Position numbers and translations under genes: made by a program
Notes under the pieces: model-generated
The model's input: the letters and a program-made list of their open reading frames with translations, nothing else
Database searches by the model: none
Told to the model about the DNA's origin: nothing
Part shown: positions 28,755-38,332 of the stretch, one piece after another
Layout of the letters: the number at the start of each line of letters is the position of its first letter
Numbering within the stretch: position 1 is the first letter of the stretch
Assembly (NCBI RefSeq): GCF_020423045.1
Contig: NZ_CP081943.1
Span: 4,898,001-4,962,000, forward strand
DNA from: Pseudomonas sp. MM213
GTDB lineage: Bacteria > Pseudomonadota > Gammaproteobacteria > Pseudomonadales > Pseudomonadaceae
DNA length: 64,000 bases
Reading direction: 5' to 3'

Positions 28755-31667
28755 ATGCCGCTCGCCACGTTGATTCATCGCGCCAGTTTGCCCAGCCCGC
28801 AAGTGTCTGCGGCGCAAGCGCTTGAGCTGCTCGAGGGGCATTACGGGCTGAGCGCAAAGCTGCAGGCGCTCGGCAGCCAGCAAGACCTCAACTTCCGCGT
28901 TGACAGTAAGCATGGGCGTTTCGTCCTGAAAATCTGCCGGGGCGACTATTCGGTGCTGGAGCTGCAAGCCCAGCATGCCGGGCTCAAGCATCTGGCCGAA
29001 CACTCCGGTGTGCCGGTGCCGCGAGTGATTGCCGCGCAAAGCGGCGCCGATTTGCTGTCACTGGAAATCGGCGGGCAAGCGGTGCACGTACGCCTGCTCG
29101 AATACATCGAGGGCCAGTCGCTTACGCATCTCGATCATCTGCCCGGATCCGTGGTGGCCGGTTTCGGCCGGCTCTGCGGCGAAATGGACCTGGCGCTGGC
29201 CGCTTTCGATCATGCGGGCCTTGAGCGCACCCTTCAGTGGGACGCCCGCCACGCGAATGCATTGATCGCGCATTTGTTGCCGGTGATTGCAGATGACCGG
29301 CAACGCGCGTTGATCGCCGAAGTGGCCGAACAGGCCGAGCGGCATTTGCAGCCGCTGGTGGACAAGTTGCCGGTGCAGGCCATTCACATGGATATCACCG
29401 ACGACAACGCGGTCTGGCAGCGCGATGCGCAACGCCAGTGGCAATTGCAGGGCGTGATCGATTTTGGCGATCTGGTCCGCACGTGGCGCATTACCGACCT
29501 GTCGGTGACCTGCGCGGCGCTGCTGCACCATGCCGGTGGCGATCCGTTCTACATTTTGCCGGCGGTTCAGGCTTATCACGCGGTCAATCCGTTGCAACAC
29601 GAAGAGCTGCTGGCGCTGTGGCCATTGATCGTTGCGCGGGCGGCGGTGCTGGTGCTCAGCGGCGAGCAGCAGGTCAGCATCGACCCGGGTAATGCCTACA
29701 GTCGCGACAACCTGACCCATGAGTGGGAGATTTTCCGCGTGGCCACGTCGGTGCCGTTGGCGTTGATGGAAGCGGCGATCCTCACCTCGGTGGGTCACAG
29801 CCTGCCGGACATCGGCAGCGAAGGCTTCGCACCGCTGCTGCCGAGCCTGGTCGGGCGTGAATTTGCCTTGATCGATCTGGGCGTATTGAGCCCGCATTTC
29901 GAGGCCGGCAACTGGGAACAGGAGGGGATCGATCAGCGTCTGCTGAGCGAAGCGGCTGCGGCCCACGGCTTGGCAGCGAGCCGTTACGGACAATACCGTT
30001 TGTCCCGCACCCGCCCGGACAGTGCAACGGAACCAGACACCTGCCCGTTGCACGTCGAGCTGCGGGTGCCTCATGGCACTGCGGTCGAATCGCCGTTTGC
30101 CGGGGTTGTTCATCAACCGGCGCCGGGTGTGCTGCAACTGGACGGCCCGCAGTTGAGCGTGCGGCTGTGGGGTGTGACACCGTCGCTGCACACCGGTGCG
30201 GCACTGGTCAAAGGCCAGGTGTTGGGTTCGGTCAGCGCCCCGTTGCGGGTGCAGTTATGCCGAGGCGCGGCGCTCGATGCGCCGTTGTTTTGCACGCCTT
30301 CGCGCGCGGCGGCCTGGCAAGCGTTGTGCCCGTCACCGGCGGCGTTGCTGGGGCTGGCGTGCGATGCCGAAGCAGAGCTTGATGCGCAGACTTTGCTGGC
30401 GCGCCGCGACGCCAGTTTCGCCCGGACCCAGAAGCACTATTACGTCGACCCGCCGCGCATCGAGCGCGGCTGGCGCAATCACTTGATCGACATGCAGGGT
30501 CGCTCCTATCTCGACATGCTCAACAACGTCGCGGTGCTTGGCCATGGTCACCCGCGCATGGCCGCGGTCGCCAGTCGTCAGTGGTCGCTGCTCAACACCA
30601 ACTCGCGGTTCAACTACGCAGCGGTTGCCGAGTTTTCCGAGCGCTTGCTGAAACTGTCGCCGGAGGGCATGGACCGGGTGTTCCTGGTCAACAGCGGCAG
30701 CGAGGCCAACGACCTGGCGATCCGTCTGGCGTGGGCCTACAGCGGTGGTCGCGACATCATCAGCGTGCTGGAGGCGTATCACGGCTGGACCGTGGGCGCG
30801 GACGCGGTCTCGACCTCGATCGCCGACAACCCCAAGGCCTTGAGCAGCCGTCCCGACTGGGTGCACCCGGTGACAGCGCCGAACACCTATCGCGGCGAAT
30901 TCCGTGGCCCGGACAGTGCGCCGGATTATGTGCGCAGCGTCGAACACAACCTGGCGAAAATCGCCGAGCAAGGTCGCCCGCTGGCCGGTTTCATCTGCGA
31001 GCCGGTGTATGGCAATGCCGGTGGTATTTCGCTGCCGCCGGGTTACCTGAAACAGGTCTATGCAATGGTCCGTGCGCAGGGCGGCGTGTGCATCGCCGAC
31101 GAAGTGCAGGTGGGTTACGGACGCATGGGCCATTTCTTCTGGGGCTTCGAAGAACAGGGCGTGGTGCCGGACATCATCACCATGGCCAAAGGCATGGGTA
31201 ACGGCCAGCCGCTGGGCGCGGTGATCACCCGTCGGGAAATCGCCGAAGCGCTGGAGGCCGAGGGCTACTTCTTCTCGTCGGCGGGTGGCAGCCCGGTCAG
31301 TTGCCAGATCGGCATGGCCGTTCTGGATGTGATGGAAGAGGAAAAACTCTGGGAAAACGCCCAGGTCGTGGGCGGGTATTTCAAAGAGCGTCTTGAGGCG
31401 CTGATCGACCGTCATCCGCTGGTGGGCGCGGTGCACGGTTCCGGTTTTTATCTGGGCGTGGAGTTGATCCGCAACCGCGAGACCCTGGAGCCGGCGACCG
31501 AGGAAACGACGGCGCTGTGTGACCGGCTGCGCGAGCTGGGGATTTTAATGCAGCCGACCGGTGATTTCCTGAACGTCCTCAAGATCAAACCGCCGATGGT
31601 TACGTCGCGCCAGAGTGTGGATTTCTTTGTCGACATGCTGGCGAAGGTGTTGGGGGAGGGGTTGTAA
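28755..31667 (+). CDS. Three-domain kinase-like / M23-like / class III aminotransferase fusion
   Basis: Protein of 970 residues in three parts. An aminoglycoside-phosphotransferase-like kinase domain spans about 30-330 (HMDITDDNAVW, then GVIDFGDLVRTWRI, the Brenner-type and metal-binding motifs). A central part near 400-520 recalls the M23/lipoyl-like beta fold (PHGTAVESPFAGVVHQPAPG). A class III PLP aminotransferase domain spans about 545-970, with the PLP lysine in ITMAKGMGNGQ (Lys812) and the SGSEANDLAIRLA cofactor loop. The aminotransferase part resembles ethanolamine-phosphate phospho-lyase (AGXT2L-like). A kinase feeding a phospho-lyase in one chain is plausible, but the substrate is not known. 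Start ATG 28755. Confidence 0.88.
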   Translation: MPLATLIHRASLPSPQVSAAQALELLEGHYGLSAKLQALGSQQDLNFRVDSKHGRFVLKICRGDYSVLELQAQHAGLKHLAEHSGVPVPRVIAAQSGADLLSLEIGGQAVHVRLLEYIEGQSLTHLDHLPGSVVAGFGRLCGEMDLALAAFDHAGLERTLQWDARHANALIAHLLPVIADDRQRALIAEVAEQAERHLQPLVDKLPVQAIHMDITDDNAVWQRDAQRQWQLQGVIDFGDLVRTWRITDLSVTCAALLHHAGGDPFYILPAVQAYHAVNPLQHEELLALWPLIVARAAVLVLSGEQQVSIDPGNAYSRDNLTHEWEIFRVATSVPLALMEAAILTSVGHSLPDIGSEGFAPLLPSLVGREFALIDLGVLSPHFEAGNWEQEGIDQRLLSEAAAAHGLAASRYGQYRLSRTRPDSATEPDTCPLHVELRVPHGTAVESPFAGVVHQPAPGVLQLDGPQLSVRLWGVTPSLHTGAALVKGQVLGSVSAPLRVQLCRGAALDAPLFCTPSRAAAWQALCPSPAALLGLACDAEAELDAQTLLARRDASFARTQKHYYVDPPRIERGWRNHLIDMQGRSYLDMLNNVAVLGHGHPRMAAVASRQWSLLNTNSRFNYAAVAEFSERLLKLSPEGMDRVFLVNSGSEANDLAIRLAWAYSGGRDIISVLEAYHGWTVGADAVSTSIADNPKALSSRPDWVHPVTAPNTYRGEFRGPDSAPDYVRSVEHNLAKIAEQGRPLAGFICEPVYGNAGGISLPPGYLKQVYAMVRAQGGVCIADEVQVGYGRMGHFFWGFEEQGVVPDIITMAKGMGNGQPLGAVITRREIAEALEAEGYFFSSAGGSPVSCQIGMAVLDVMEEEKLWENAQVVGGYFKERLEALIDRHPLVGAVHGSGFYLGVELIRNRETLEPATEETTALCDRLRELGILMQPTGDFLNVLKIKPPMVTSRQSVDFFVDMLAKVLGEGL

Positions 31668-31681
31668 GGTTTGAAATCGCT

Positions 31682-31770
31682 TTCGCGGGCAAGCCTCGCT
31701 CCTACAGGTTCGTGTCATACGCAATTTTTGCGACCGACCCGGACCCGTAGGAGCGAGGCTTGCCCGCGAA
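31682..31770. repeat. REP pair in the 312-base gap before aguB
   Basis: Inverted copies of TTCGCGGGCAAGCCTCGCTC at 31682 and 31746-31770. The rest of the 31668-31979 gap contains an AT-rich stretch with two copies of CGAT(T/A)TTTATCGG-like sequence (near 31796 and 31861) that probably hold the aguB promoter or operator. Confidence 0.8.
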
Positions 31771-31979
31771 AGCGTCCATCAACACACCGATAAATACCGA
31801 TTGTTATCGGGTTTAAGCGCTGTTGTTTTCGACAGAAGGAAGATTAATCGCTTTTAAAGCCGATTTTTATCGGCTATAAAGTCGCCATTGCCGCGGCGTG
31901 TCTCTTCACGTCCGGCGCTTCCCTTTCTGTCATCGGTCGATGCCAAACTCGACCCACAGCACTTGCCCGGAGATGATTC

Positions 31980-32858
31980 ATGAGTCGTATCGTTACCGTC
32001 GCCGCCACCCAGATGGCCTGTTCCTGGGACCTTGAAGCCAACCTCGAAACCGCTGAAAGGCTGGTCCGTGAGGCTGCGGCCAAAGGCGCGCAGATCATCC
32101 TGATCCAGGAACTGTTCGAGGCGCCGTACTTCTGCCAGAAGCCGAACCCGGATTACCTGCAACTGGCCACGACGGTTGAAGACAACGTCGCCATCAAGCA
32201 TTTCCAGAAAATCGCCAAAGAACTGCAAGTAGTGCTGCCGATCAGCTTCTACGAACTGGCCGGCCGCGCACGTTTCAACAGCATCGCGATCATCGATGCC
32301 GACGGCTCCAACCTCGGGATTTATCGTAAAAGCCACATCCCGGACGGCCCTGGCTATCACGAAAAGTATTACTTCAACCCGGGCGATACCGGCTTCAAAG
32401 TCTGGAATACCCGCTACGCGAAAATCGGCGTGGGCATCTGCTGGGATCAGTGGTTCCCGGAATGCGCGCGCAGCATGGCGTTGCTGGGTGCGGAAATTCT
32501 GTTCTACCCGACCGCCATCGGCAGCGAGCCGCACGACAAGACCATTTCGTCCCGTGACCATTGGCAGCGTGTGCAACAGGGCCATGCCGGTGCCAACCTG
32601 ATGCCGCTGATCGCCAGTAACCGCATCGGCAATGAGGAGCAGGACGGGTACGACATCACCTTCTACGGCTCGTCGTTCATCGCCAACCAGTTCGGCGAGA
32701 AGGTTCAGGAACTCAATAAAACCGAAGAAGGCATATTGGTTCATCGTTTCGACCTCGACGAGCTGGAGCACATTCGCAGTGCGTGGGGCTCGTTCCGTGA
32801 TCGCCGCCCGAACCTATACAATGCGCTCAAAACCCTCGACGGTTCCCTGGAGTCCTGA
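31980..32858 (+). CDS. aguB: N-carbamoylputrescine amidase
   Basis: Nitrilase-superfamily hydrolase of 292 residues that converts N-carbamoylputrescine to putrescine, CO2 and ammonia. The catalytic Glu-Lys-Cys triad is visible: the Glu in [10 protein letters not shown], the Lys in [12 protein letters not shown] and Cys154 in [10 protein letters not shown]. Start ATG 31980 with a GGAG site. Only four bases separate it from aguA, which makes its substrate. Confidence 0.96.
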   Translation: MSRIVTVAATQMACSWDLEANLETAERLVREAAAKGAQIILIQELFEAPYFCQKPNPDYLQLATTVEDNVAIKHFQKIAKELQVVLPISFYELAGRARFNSIAIIDADGSNLGIYRKSHIPDGPGYHEKYYFNPGDTGFKVWNTRYAKIGVGICWDQWFPECARSMALLGAEILFYPTAIGSEPHDKTISSRDHWQRVQQGHAGANLMPLIASNRIGNEEQDGYDITFYGSSFIANQFGEKVQELNKTEEGILVHRFDLDELEHIRSAWGSFRDRRPNLYNALKTLDGSLES

Positions 32859-32862
32859 CTGC

Positions 32863-33969
32863 ATGACCACTTTAAACAGCACCCCGCGCGCCGACGGCTT
32901 CTACATGCCCGCCGAGTGGGCGGCACAAACCCAAACCTGGATGATCTGGCCAGAGCGTCCGGACAACTGGCGCCTGGGCGGCAAACCGGCGCAAGCCGCA
33001 CACGTGGCGGTGGCCAAGGCCATCGCGCGTTTCGAACCAGTGACCGTGGCGGTGTCCGCCGGCCAATACGAAAACGCTCGGGCGCGTCTCGATGTGCCGA
33101 ATATTCGTGTGGTCGAGATGTCCAGCGACGATGCCTGGGTCCGCGACACCGGCCCGACATTCGTCATCAATAACAGCGGTGAAGTCCGCGGCGTGAACTG
33201 GGATTTCAACTCCTGGGGCGGCTTTGACGGTGGGTTGTATTCGCCTTGGAACCGCGACTCGCAGGTCGGCGGCAAGATCCTCGAGATCGAGCGCAGCCCG
33301 CGTTATCGCACCGAGGGTTTTGTGCTCGAGGGCGGTTCGATTCACGTGGATGGCGAAGGCACGCTGATCACCACTGAAGAATGCCTGCTCAACCGCAATC
33401 GCAACCCGCACATGAACCGCGCGGAAATTGAAGCGATGCTCAGCGCGAATCTGGCTGTGGATAAAATCATCTGGCTGCCGGACGGTTTGTTCAACGACGA
33501 AACCGACGGCCATGTGGATAACTTCTGCTGCTACGTGCGTCCGGGCGAAGTATTGCTGGCCTGGACCGACGACCCGCAAGACCCGAATTACCCGCGCTGC
33601 CAGGCGGCGATGAAAGTGCTGGAAAGCAGCACCGACGCCAAGGGTCGCCCATTCACGGTGCACAAGATGCCGATTCCCGGGCCGCTGTATGCGACCGAAG
33701 AAGAGTGCGCCGGTGTCGACCCGGTGGACGGCACCCAGGAACGCAACCCGACCGTTCGTCTGGCCGGTTCTTACGTGAACTTTCTCATCGTCAACGGCGG
33801 CATCATCGCGCCAAGTTTCGACGATCCGCTGGATGGTCCGGCCAAAGAGATTTTGCAGAACCTGTTCCCGCAACACGAAGTGGTGATGGTACCGGGCCGC
33901 GAACTGTTACTGGGAGGCGGTAACATCCACTGCCTTACCCAACAACAGCCCGCGCCGCACAAGGAGTGA
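32863..33969 (+). CDS. aguA: Agmatine deiminase
   Basis: Guanidino-group deiminase of 368 residues turning agmatine into N-carbamoylputrescine. The catalytic Cys357 lies in [12 protein letters not shown], and substrate-site segments [10 protein letters not shown] and [12 protein letters not shown] (with the active-site His) are present. Start ATG 32863, just after aguB; the open frame further upstream lies inside aguB. Ends before a strong terminator. Confidence 0.97.
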   Translation: MTTLNSTPRADGFYMPAEWAAQTQTWMIWPERPDNWRLGGKPAQAAHVAVAKAIARFEPVTVAVSAGQYENARARLDVPNIRVVEMSSDDAWVRDTGPTFVINNSGEVRGVNWDFNSWGGFDGGLYSPWNRDSQVGGKILEIERSPRYRTEGFVLEGGSIHVDGEGTLITTEECLLNRNRNPHMNRAEIEAMLSANLAVDKIIWLPDGLFNDETDGHVDNFCCYVRPGEVLLAWTDDPQDPNYPRCQAAMKVLESSTDAKGRPFTVHKMPIPGPLYATEEECAGVDPVDGTQERNPTVRLAGSYVNFLIVNGGIIAPSFDDPLDGPAKEILQNLFPQHEVVMVPGRELLLGGGNIHCLTQQQPAPHKE

Positions 33970-34040
33970 GTGGGGTTGTAACAGCTTGAGTTGATTGCTA
34001 AATCGCTCAGGCAAACGTTTTCCCCGTACGCCTTACAGAA

Positions 34041-34075
34041 AGCCCGCAGCCCGTCAGGACTGCGGGCTTTTTTTG
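34041..34075 (+). terminator. Intrinsic terminator of aguBA
   Basis: Stem AGCCCGCAG/CTGCGGGCT with a ten-base loop followed by seven or more T. Confidence 0.9.
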
Positions 34076-34214
34076 TATCCGCTCGTCGACCATCCAGACA
34101 CATTGGCACAGCTCTTGTATCTCACCAGGTGTAGACAGGGAGGGGGAGGACTTCGATGTTCTGTCATAAACCTTGGATAAGTTAGCCGCTCACAAACCAG
34201 GAGAGAGCGCGGAA

Positions 34215-34430
34215 ATGAACGCCGAAATGAATGTGGTGAGCGAGCGGGCATTGCATCCCCTGGCAGTAAAGAACAGCGATTCGCTCCAGATTCTGGCGCA
34301 CTGGTTGAAGTCCAATGGAACGCGTCAGATCAGGGAACCTGATCCGCGCCGGATGATGATCGAGCGTTACCCCGCTGGTTTATTCAGCGAAGCGGAACTG
34401 GAAGCGTTGTGGGATGTGATGGAAGGATAA
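34215..34430 (+). CDS. Small hypothetical protein
   Basis: Protein of 71 residues starting MNAEMNVVSERALHPLAVK and ending FSEAELEALWDVMEG. No signal peptide or membrane segment; a mixed charged helical protein whose family I do not recognise. Start ATG 34215 has a purine-rich GGAGAGAG site; the frame opens earlier at TTG 34173. It has its own terminator, which supports a real short gene. Confidence 0.65.
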   Translation: MNAEMNVVSERALHPLAVKNSDSLQILAHWLKSNGTRQIREPDPRRMMIERYPAGLFSEAELEALWDVMEG

Positions 34431-34451
34431 GAAGAAAAACAACGGATTGAT

Positions 34452-34482
34452 AAAAGCGCTGCCGGGAGGGCGGCGCTTTTTT
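34452..34482 (+). terminator. Intrinsic terminator after the small hypothetical gene
   Basis: Stem AAAAGCGCTGCC/GGCGGCGCTTTT-type pairing with T-run, 20 bases after the stop codon. Confidence 0.85.
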
Positions 34483-34515
34483 ATGGGCGATGGTTTTGTG
34501 GGCATTACGCAGAAC

Positions 34516-34626
34516 CCCGTGTAGGAGCCGGCTTGCTGGCGATAGCGGCTTAACATTCAACAATTACGCTGACTGTTACACCGCAATCGTCGGAACGCCG
34601 CCCGCAGCAAGCCGGCTCCTACACGG
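34516..34626. repeat. REP pair
   Basis: CCCCGTGTAGGAGCCGGCTT at 34516 faces GCAAGCCGGCTCCTACACGG ending near 34626, about 60 bases apart, just beyond the 3' end of the TonB receptor gene. Confidence 0.85.
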
Positions 34627-34654
34627 GGCGGCGTGATGCCGGAGTCCGGGGTGT

Positions 34655-36748
34655 TTAGAAGCTGTAAGTCCCGGTCACCACCACGCTGCGCGGTTCACCC
34701 GGTTGAATCTGCGCCGCGCTGGTGGCCGACGAGTAATAGGTTTTGTCGCTGATGTTGTTCAGCGCCGCACGCAAATCCCAATCCTTCTGACGGAACCCGG
34801 CCAACGCATCCCAACGGCCATAACCCGGTAGCACGGTGGTGTTGAGGTTGTCGGCGTAACGCTGGCCCACCAGGGTCAAACCGGTTTCGGCGTACCAGCC
34901 CATTTCCGGTTTCCAGGTCAGGAACAGGCTGCCGTTGTGCTTGGCCACGTTGCTGATGCGCTTGCCTTCAAAGCCGTTGTTGTCCTTCTCGACCGTCGCG
35001 TCCTGAATGCCCACGCCACCGCGCACGTACCAGTTGCCGACAATTTTGCCGGTACCGGTCAGCTCGATCCCGCGGGAACGTTGCAGGCCCGAAAGCAAGG
35101 TAATGGTCGGGTTGAGCGGATCGCTGGTGCGACGGTTGTAAAGCTCCAGTTCGTAGACCGCCAGCGTGGTGCTCAGGCGATCGTCGAGCCAGTCGCTCTT
35201 CACGCCGATTTCCTTCTGCTTGGTCAGCTCGGGGCTCAGGTCGTTGGTGTTGCCGGCAGCGCCAGGCGTGATGCCGATCAAGCCACCGCCCACCGGGGAA
35301 AAGGTCTTGGTCCATGACGCATAGAAGGAGTGATTCTGCAGTGGCGTCCAGACCAGTCCTACACGTGGGCTGGTGCTGTGGCTGTCGCGGTCCTCGGAAA
35401 TGTCCCGCAGGTTGTTGGTCGATTCGATGTCGAAGGTGTCGTAACGCAGACCGCCCAACAGTTGCCATTCATCGTTCAGGCGCAGTTGGTCCTGCACGTA
35501 CACCGCACGGCTTTCGACTTCGGTGTGGTTGTCGCTGGACACCTGCATGCGTCCGGTGTGACGCAAATTGCGATTAGGGCTGTTCAGGTTCAGCGCCGGA
35601 ACGGGCCGACTGCCGGGGCCGGTCGTGGCGGCGGTGTACAGGATCGGGTCGCGGCGCTGGCTGCCGATTTCGATGCCGGTCAGCAATCGATGCTCAAGGC
35701 CGAAGGTATCGAAACCACCCTCCAGCTCAACGTTGTTAAACACGTTGCGGGTATTCAGGTCCTGCTGCCAGTGCTGGCGCGTGACCGAGTTGGTCGCCGG
35801 GGTGTAGCCGATCAGGTAGGTGTTGTCGAAATCGCTGTTGAGCTTGAACACACCCAAGGTCTGACGCAGCTGCCAGTTCTCGTTGATGTCATAGCTGAGT
35901 TTCGAGCGCAGGGATTGCGACTTGTCATCGATGAAATCGTTATCGCTGCCGTAGGTCGTATCCCGTCCGACATCGGCCGGGCGTCCGTTGACACCGGGGA
36001 TTCCGCGATCCGGCGTACGGTTGTAGCGGCTGTATTCGTACTGCACCAACCAGTTCAGGTCGGGTGTCAGTTGCCAGCTCATCGACGGTGCGAACAACTG
36101 GCGATTGCCGCTGACGCCATCGCGGAAACTGTTCTGATCCATGTTGCCCATGTTCAGGCGCAGGCTGATGTTATCGCTGGGGTCAGTGCTCAGGTCCGCG
36201 TAAAGGCTGCGCAGATCGTTGCTGCCGCCCTGGGCTTCGATGGTCGAACGGCGGCCGAATTCCGGCAGCTTGCTGACCCGGTTGACGATCCCGCCCTGGC
36301 TGCCACGGCCGTACAACACCGCCGCCGGCCCCTTGAGGACTTCGATGCGTTCGATGTTGTGCAGGTCGCGCACGTACTGGCTGTCGTCCCGAATACCGTC
36401 CAGGTAAAAGTCGTTGCTGGCGTCGAAACCGCGAATGCGCAAGCTGTCGAAGCGGGTGTCGGCGCCGCTGCTGACGTTGGGCATTCCGCTCAGCGCCGTG
36501 CCCAGATCGTTGGTCCCGTAATCGACGACGTTCGAGGTTTTTATCGAGTCGATGGCTTGTGGCACGTAGCGTACCGGCGTGGCCGTGCGGGTCGCTGTGC
36601 TGGTTTCTTTCACACGTGGATCGTCAGCCTCTGCTTCGGCGCTGATCGAAGTAGCCGGCAGGGTTGTAGGCGCGGCGTAGGAAAAACCGGCAGATAGCAA
36701 GGCAGAGAGCCCGAGACTGAAGGGCGTAAGACGAAATGGAGCAGGCAT
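34655..36748 (-). CDS. TonB-dependent siderophore receptor
   Basis: Outer-membrane ferric-siderophore receptor of 697 residues. Signal peptide (about 1-25, ends SYAA), N-terminal plug domain (RYVPQAIDSIKTSNVVDYG...RIRGFDASNDFYLDGIRDDSQYVRDL...ERIEVLKGPAAVLYGRG), then a beta barrel closing with the terminal Phe motif VTGTYSF. It resembles Fiu/CirA-FhuA-like catecholate or hydroxamate receptors; the ligand cannot be fixed. A Fur-box-like sequence lies 45-70 bases upstream. It lacks the extra N-terminal signalling domain of FecA/FpvA types. Confidence 0.94.
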   Translation of the reverse strand: MPAPFRLTPFSLGLSALLSAGFSYAAPTTLPATSISAEAEADDPRVKETSTATRTATPVRYVPQAIDSIKTSNVVDYGTNDLGTALSGMPNVSSGADTRFDSLRIRGFDASNDFYLDGIRDDSQYVRDLHNIERIEVLKGPAAVLYGRGSQGGIVNRVSKLPEFGRRSTIEAQGGSNDLRSLYADLSTDPSDNISLRLNMGNMDQNSFRDGVSGNRQLFAPSMSWQLTPDLNWLVQYEYSRYNRTPDRGIPGVNGRPADVGRDTTYGSDNDFIDDKSQSLRSKLSYDINENWQLRQTLGVFKLNSDFDNTYLIGYTPATNSVTRQHWQQDLNTRNVFNNVELEGGFDTFGLEHRLLTGIEIGSQRRDPILYTAATTGPGSRPVPALNLNSPNRNLRHTGRMQVSSDNHTEVESRAVYVQDQLRLNDEWQLLGGLRYDTFDIESTNNLRDISEDRDSHSTSPRVGLVWTPLQNHSFYASWTKTFSPVGGGLIGITPGAAGNTNDLSPELTKQKEIGVKSDWLDDRLSTTLAVYELELYNRRTSDPLNPTITLLSGLQRSRGIELTGTGKIVGNWYVRGGVGIQDATVEKDNNGFEGKRISNVAKHNGSLFLTWKPEMGWYAETGLTLVGQRYADNLNTTVLPGYGRWDALAGFRQKDWDLRAALNNISDKTYYSSATSAAQIQPGEPRSVVVTGTYSF

Positions 36749-36792
36749 TAAGGACGCATCCGTAGGATTTTGGGTAGTATCGTGAAGGGTGC

Positions 36793-36815
36793 GAATGGTA
36801 ATGCTTGCTATTTAC
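36793..36815 (-). promoter_or_regulatory. Fur-box-like sequence upstream of the siderophore receptor
   Basis: Read on the minus strand it is AAATAGCAAGCATTACCATT, a partial match to the Fur consensus (AT-rich, central ATNATT-like symmetry). Position about 45 bases from the start codon fits iron repression. Confidence 0.4.
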
Positions 36816-37006
36816 TTTCGTGAATTATTCCTGAGAAGTTCCTTTGTTTGATTGTTTCAATTTGTGTCGAGGTTGTTACAGGAAGGATTTGCAGCATTCG
36901 ACCGATTCATGAAACAGACTGAAAGCCATTCCGGCGTTTTTCAGAAACTGTCGCAGGGCTAACCTGTCGGCATTGATTTTTCCTACCTTTTTGCCGGAGC
37001 CTTCCC

Positions 37007-37678
37007 ATGATCCTTCACTACATTTACGACCCGTTGTGCGGCTGGTGCTACGGCGCAAAACCACTGGTGCAAGCCGCTCAGGCCGTTCTGCCGGTGATTG
37101 CCCATGGCGGCGGCATGATGACCGGCGCCAACCGCCAGAGGGTCTCGCCACGTTTGCGTGACTACGTGATGCCCCACGACCGGCGCATCGCCGAGTACAC
37201 CGGTCAGCCATTCGGCGAAGCGTATTTCGAAGGGTTGCTGCGTGACGAAACGGCGGTGTTCGACTCCGCTCCGCCGATTGCCACCGTGCTCGCGGCGCAG
37301 CAGATCGCTGGCCGTGGGCTGGAGTTGTTAGGCCGTTTGCAGAGCGCGCATTACGTGGAAGGGCGGCGTATCGCCGATGAAACCGTGTTGATCGAGCTCG
37401 CCAACGACATCGGCCTGGAAGCCGAAGCCTTCTTGTCAGCGTTTGAAAACGCCGACACCGATGGCCACATCAAAGCCAGCCGCGCCTTGTTGGCCAACGT
37501 CGGCGGCCATGGTTTCCCGACCTTCGCCCTGGAGCAGGATGGCCAGTTCACGTTGATCGACATCAGCCCGTGGCTCGGCAAGCCGCAAGCCTTCGCGGCA
37601 TGGCTGAGTCAATCGCTTCCCGCAGACGCCGCGACATCCGAGTTTCAGGCCTGCGGCCTCAACGGCTGCGCCCACTGA
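37007..37678 (+). CDS. DsbA-family thioredoxin-fold protein
   Basis: Cytoplasmic thioredoxin-fold protein of 223 residues with CGWC at residues 11-14 and no signal peptide, so closer to FrnE/2-hydroxychromene-isomerase-like DsbA relatives than to periplasmic DsbA. The cis-Pro segment is GGHGFPTFALEQ. A cysteine-containing tail (QACGLNGCAH) is unusual and could bind metal. 18 bases before the SnoaL-like gene, probably in one transcript. Confidence 0.88.
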   Translation: MILHYIYDPLCGWCYGAKPLVQAAQAVLPVIAHGGGMMTGANRQRVSPRLRDYVMPHDRRIAEYTGQPFGEAYFEGLLRDETAVFDSAPPIATVLAAQQIAGRGLELLGRLQSAHYVEGRRIADETVLIELANDIGLEAEAFLSAFENADTDGHIKASRALLANVGGHGFPTFALEQDGQFTLIDISPWLGKPQAFAAWLSQSLPADAATSEFQACGLNGCAH

Positions 37679-37696
37679 ATTCTCCCGGAGCCTTTC

Positions 37697-38092
37697 ATGG
37701 ATAACCTGAGCCTGATCAAAAGCACCTACGAAGGCGCCAACTCCCAGGAAAATGCGCGCAACACCGCCGCAGCCCTGGCCGATGACGTTCGCTGGACCGA
37801 AGCCGCAGGCTTTCCTTACGCCGGCACCTACGTTGGTTTTGACGCCATCGTCGAGAACGTCTTCAAGCGTCTGGCCACCGAATGGGAAGGTTTTCAGCTG
37901 AAGATCGAGGACTACGTCGCACAGGGAGACAAGGTGTTTGCCTACGGCAATTACAGCGGAGTCTACAAAGCCACCGGCCGCTCGATGAATGCTCGCGTCG
38001 CCCATTTGTGGACCATCGCCAATGGCAAAGTTACCCATTTCGAACAATTCGTCGACAGCCACACCGTGCAGCTGGCAATCGTAGACAAGTAA
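37697..38092 (+). CDS. SnoaL/NTF2-like protein
   Basis: Protein of 131 residues with the cone-shaped alpha+beta NTF2 fold: helical N-terminus MDNLSLIKSTYEGANSQENAR, then DDVRWTEAAGFPYAGTYVG and a beta-sheet ending HLWTIANGKVTHFEQFVDS. Such proteins are small-molecule binders or isomerases; the role is unknown. Follows the DsbA-like gene by 18 bases and ends before a terminator. Confidence 0.88.
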   Translation: MDNLSLIKSTYEGANSQENARNTAAALADDVRWTEAAGFPYAGTYVGFDAIVENVFKRLATEWEGFQLKIEDYVAQGDKVFAYGNYSGVYKATGRSMNARVAHLWTIANGKVTHFEQFVDSHTVQLAIVDK

Positions 38093-38208
38093 TTTCTTAG
38101 ACGATTTTCACCTAATCACAGACGATTCATGAAATTGACACATGGTTAAGGGCGCGGATAGGATTCGCCCCAACGCCTGTGGCTAACCGCCATGACTCAA
38201 AAAAATAA

Positions 38209-38248
38209 AAAGGCCCGCTCCGCGATTTATCGTGGGCGGGCCTTTTTG
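38209..38248 (+). terminator. Intrinsic terminator after the SnoaL-like gene
   Basis: Stem AAGGCCCGC/GCGGGCCTT (imperfect near the loop) with a T-run, preceded by A-run; could act in both directions. Confidence 0.85.
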
Positions 38249-38332
38249 TTTTCGGGTGAAAAAAGAGTGCGATAGCGCCGTTTCAGCCGTTCGACACAGC
38301 GCGTATCAACCCGAAATAAGGAAAAGAACAAA

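Noticed and set aside
30333..31436. Minus-strand 367-codon open frame opposite the aminotransferase domain
   Set aside because: Antisense shadow of the 970-residue fusion gene.
35330..36697. Plus-strand 455-codon open frame opposite the siderophore receptor
   Set aside because: Shadow frame typical of high-GC DNA; residue composition is not protein-like and the receptor has all family motifs.
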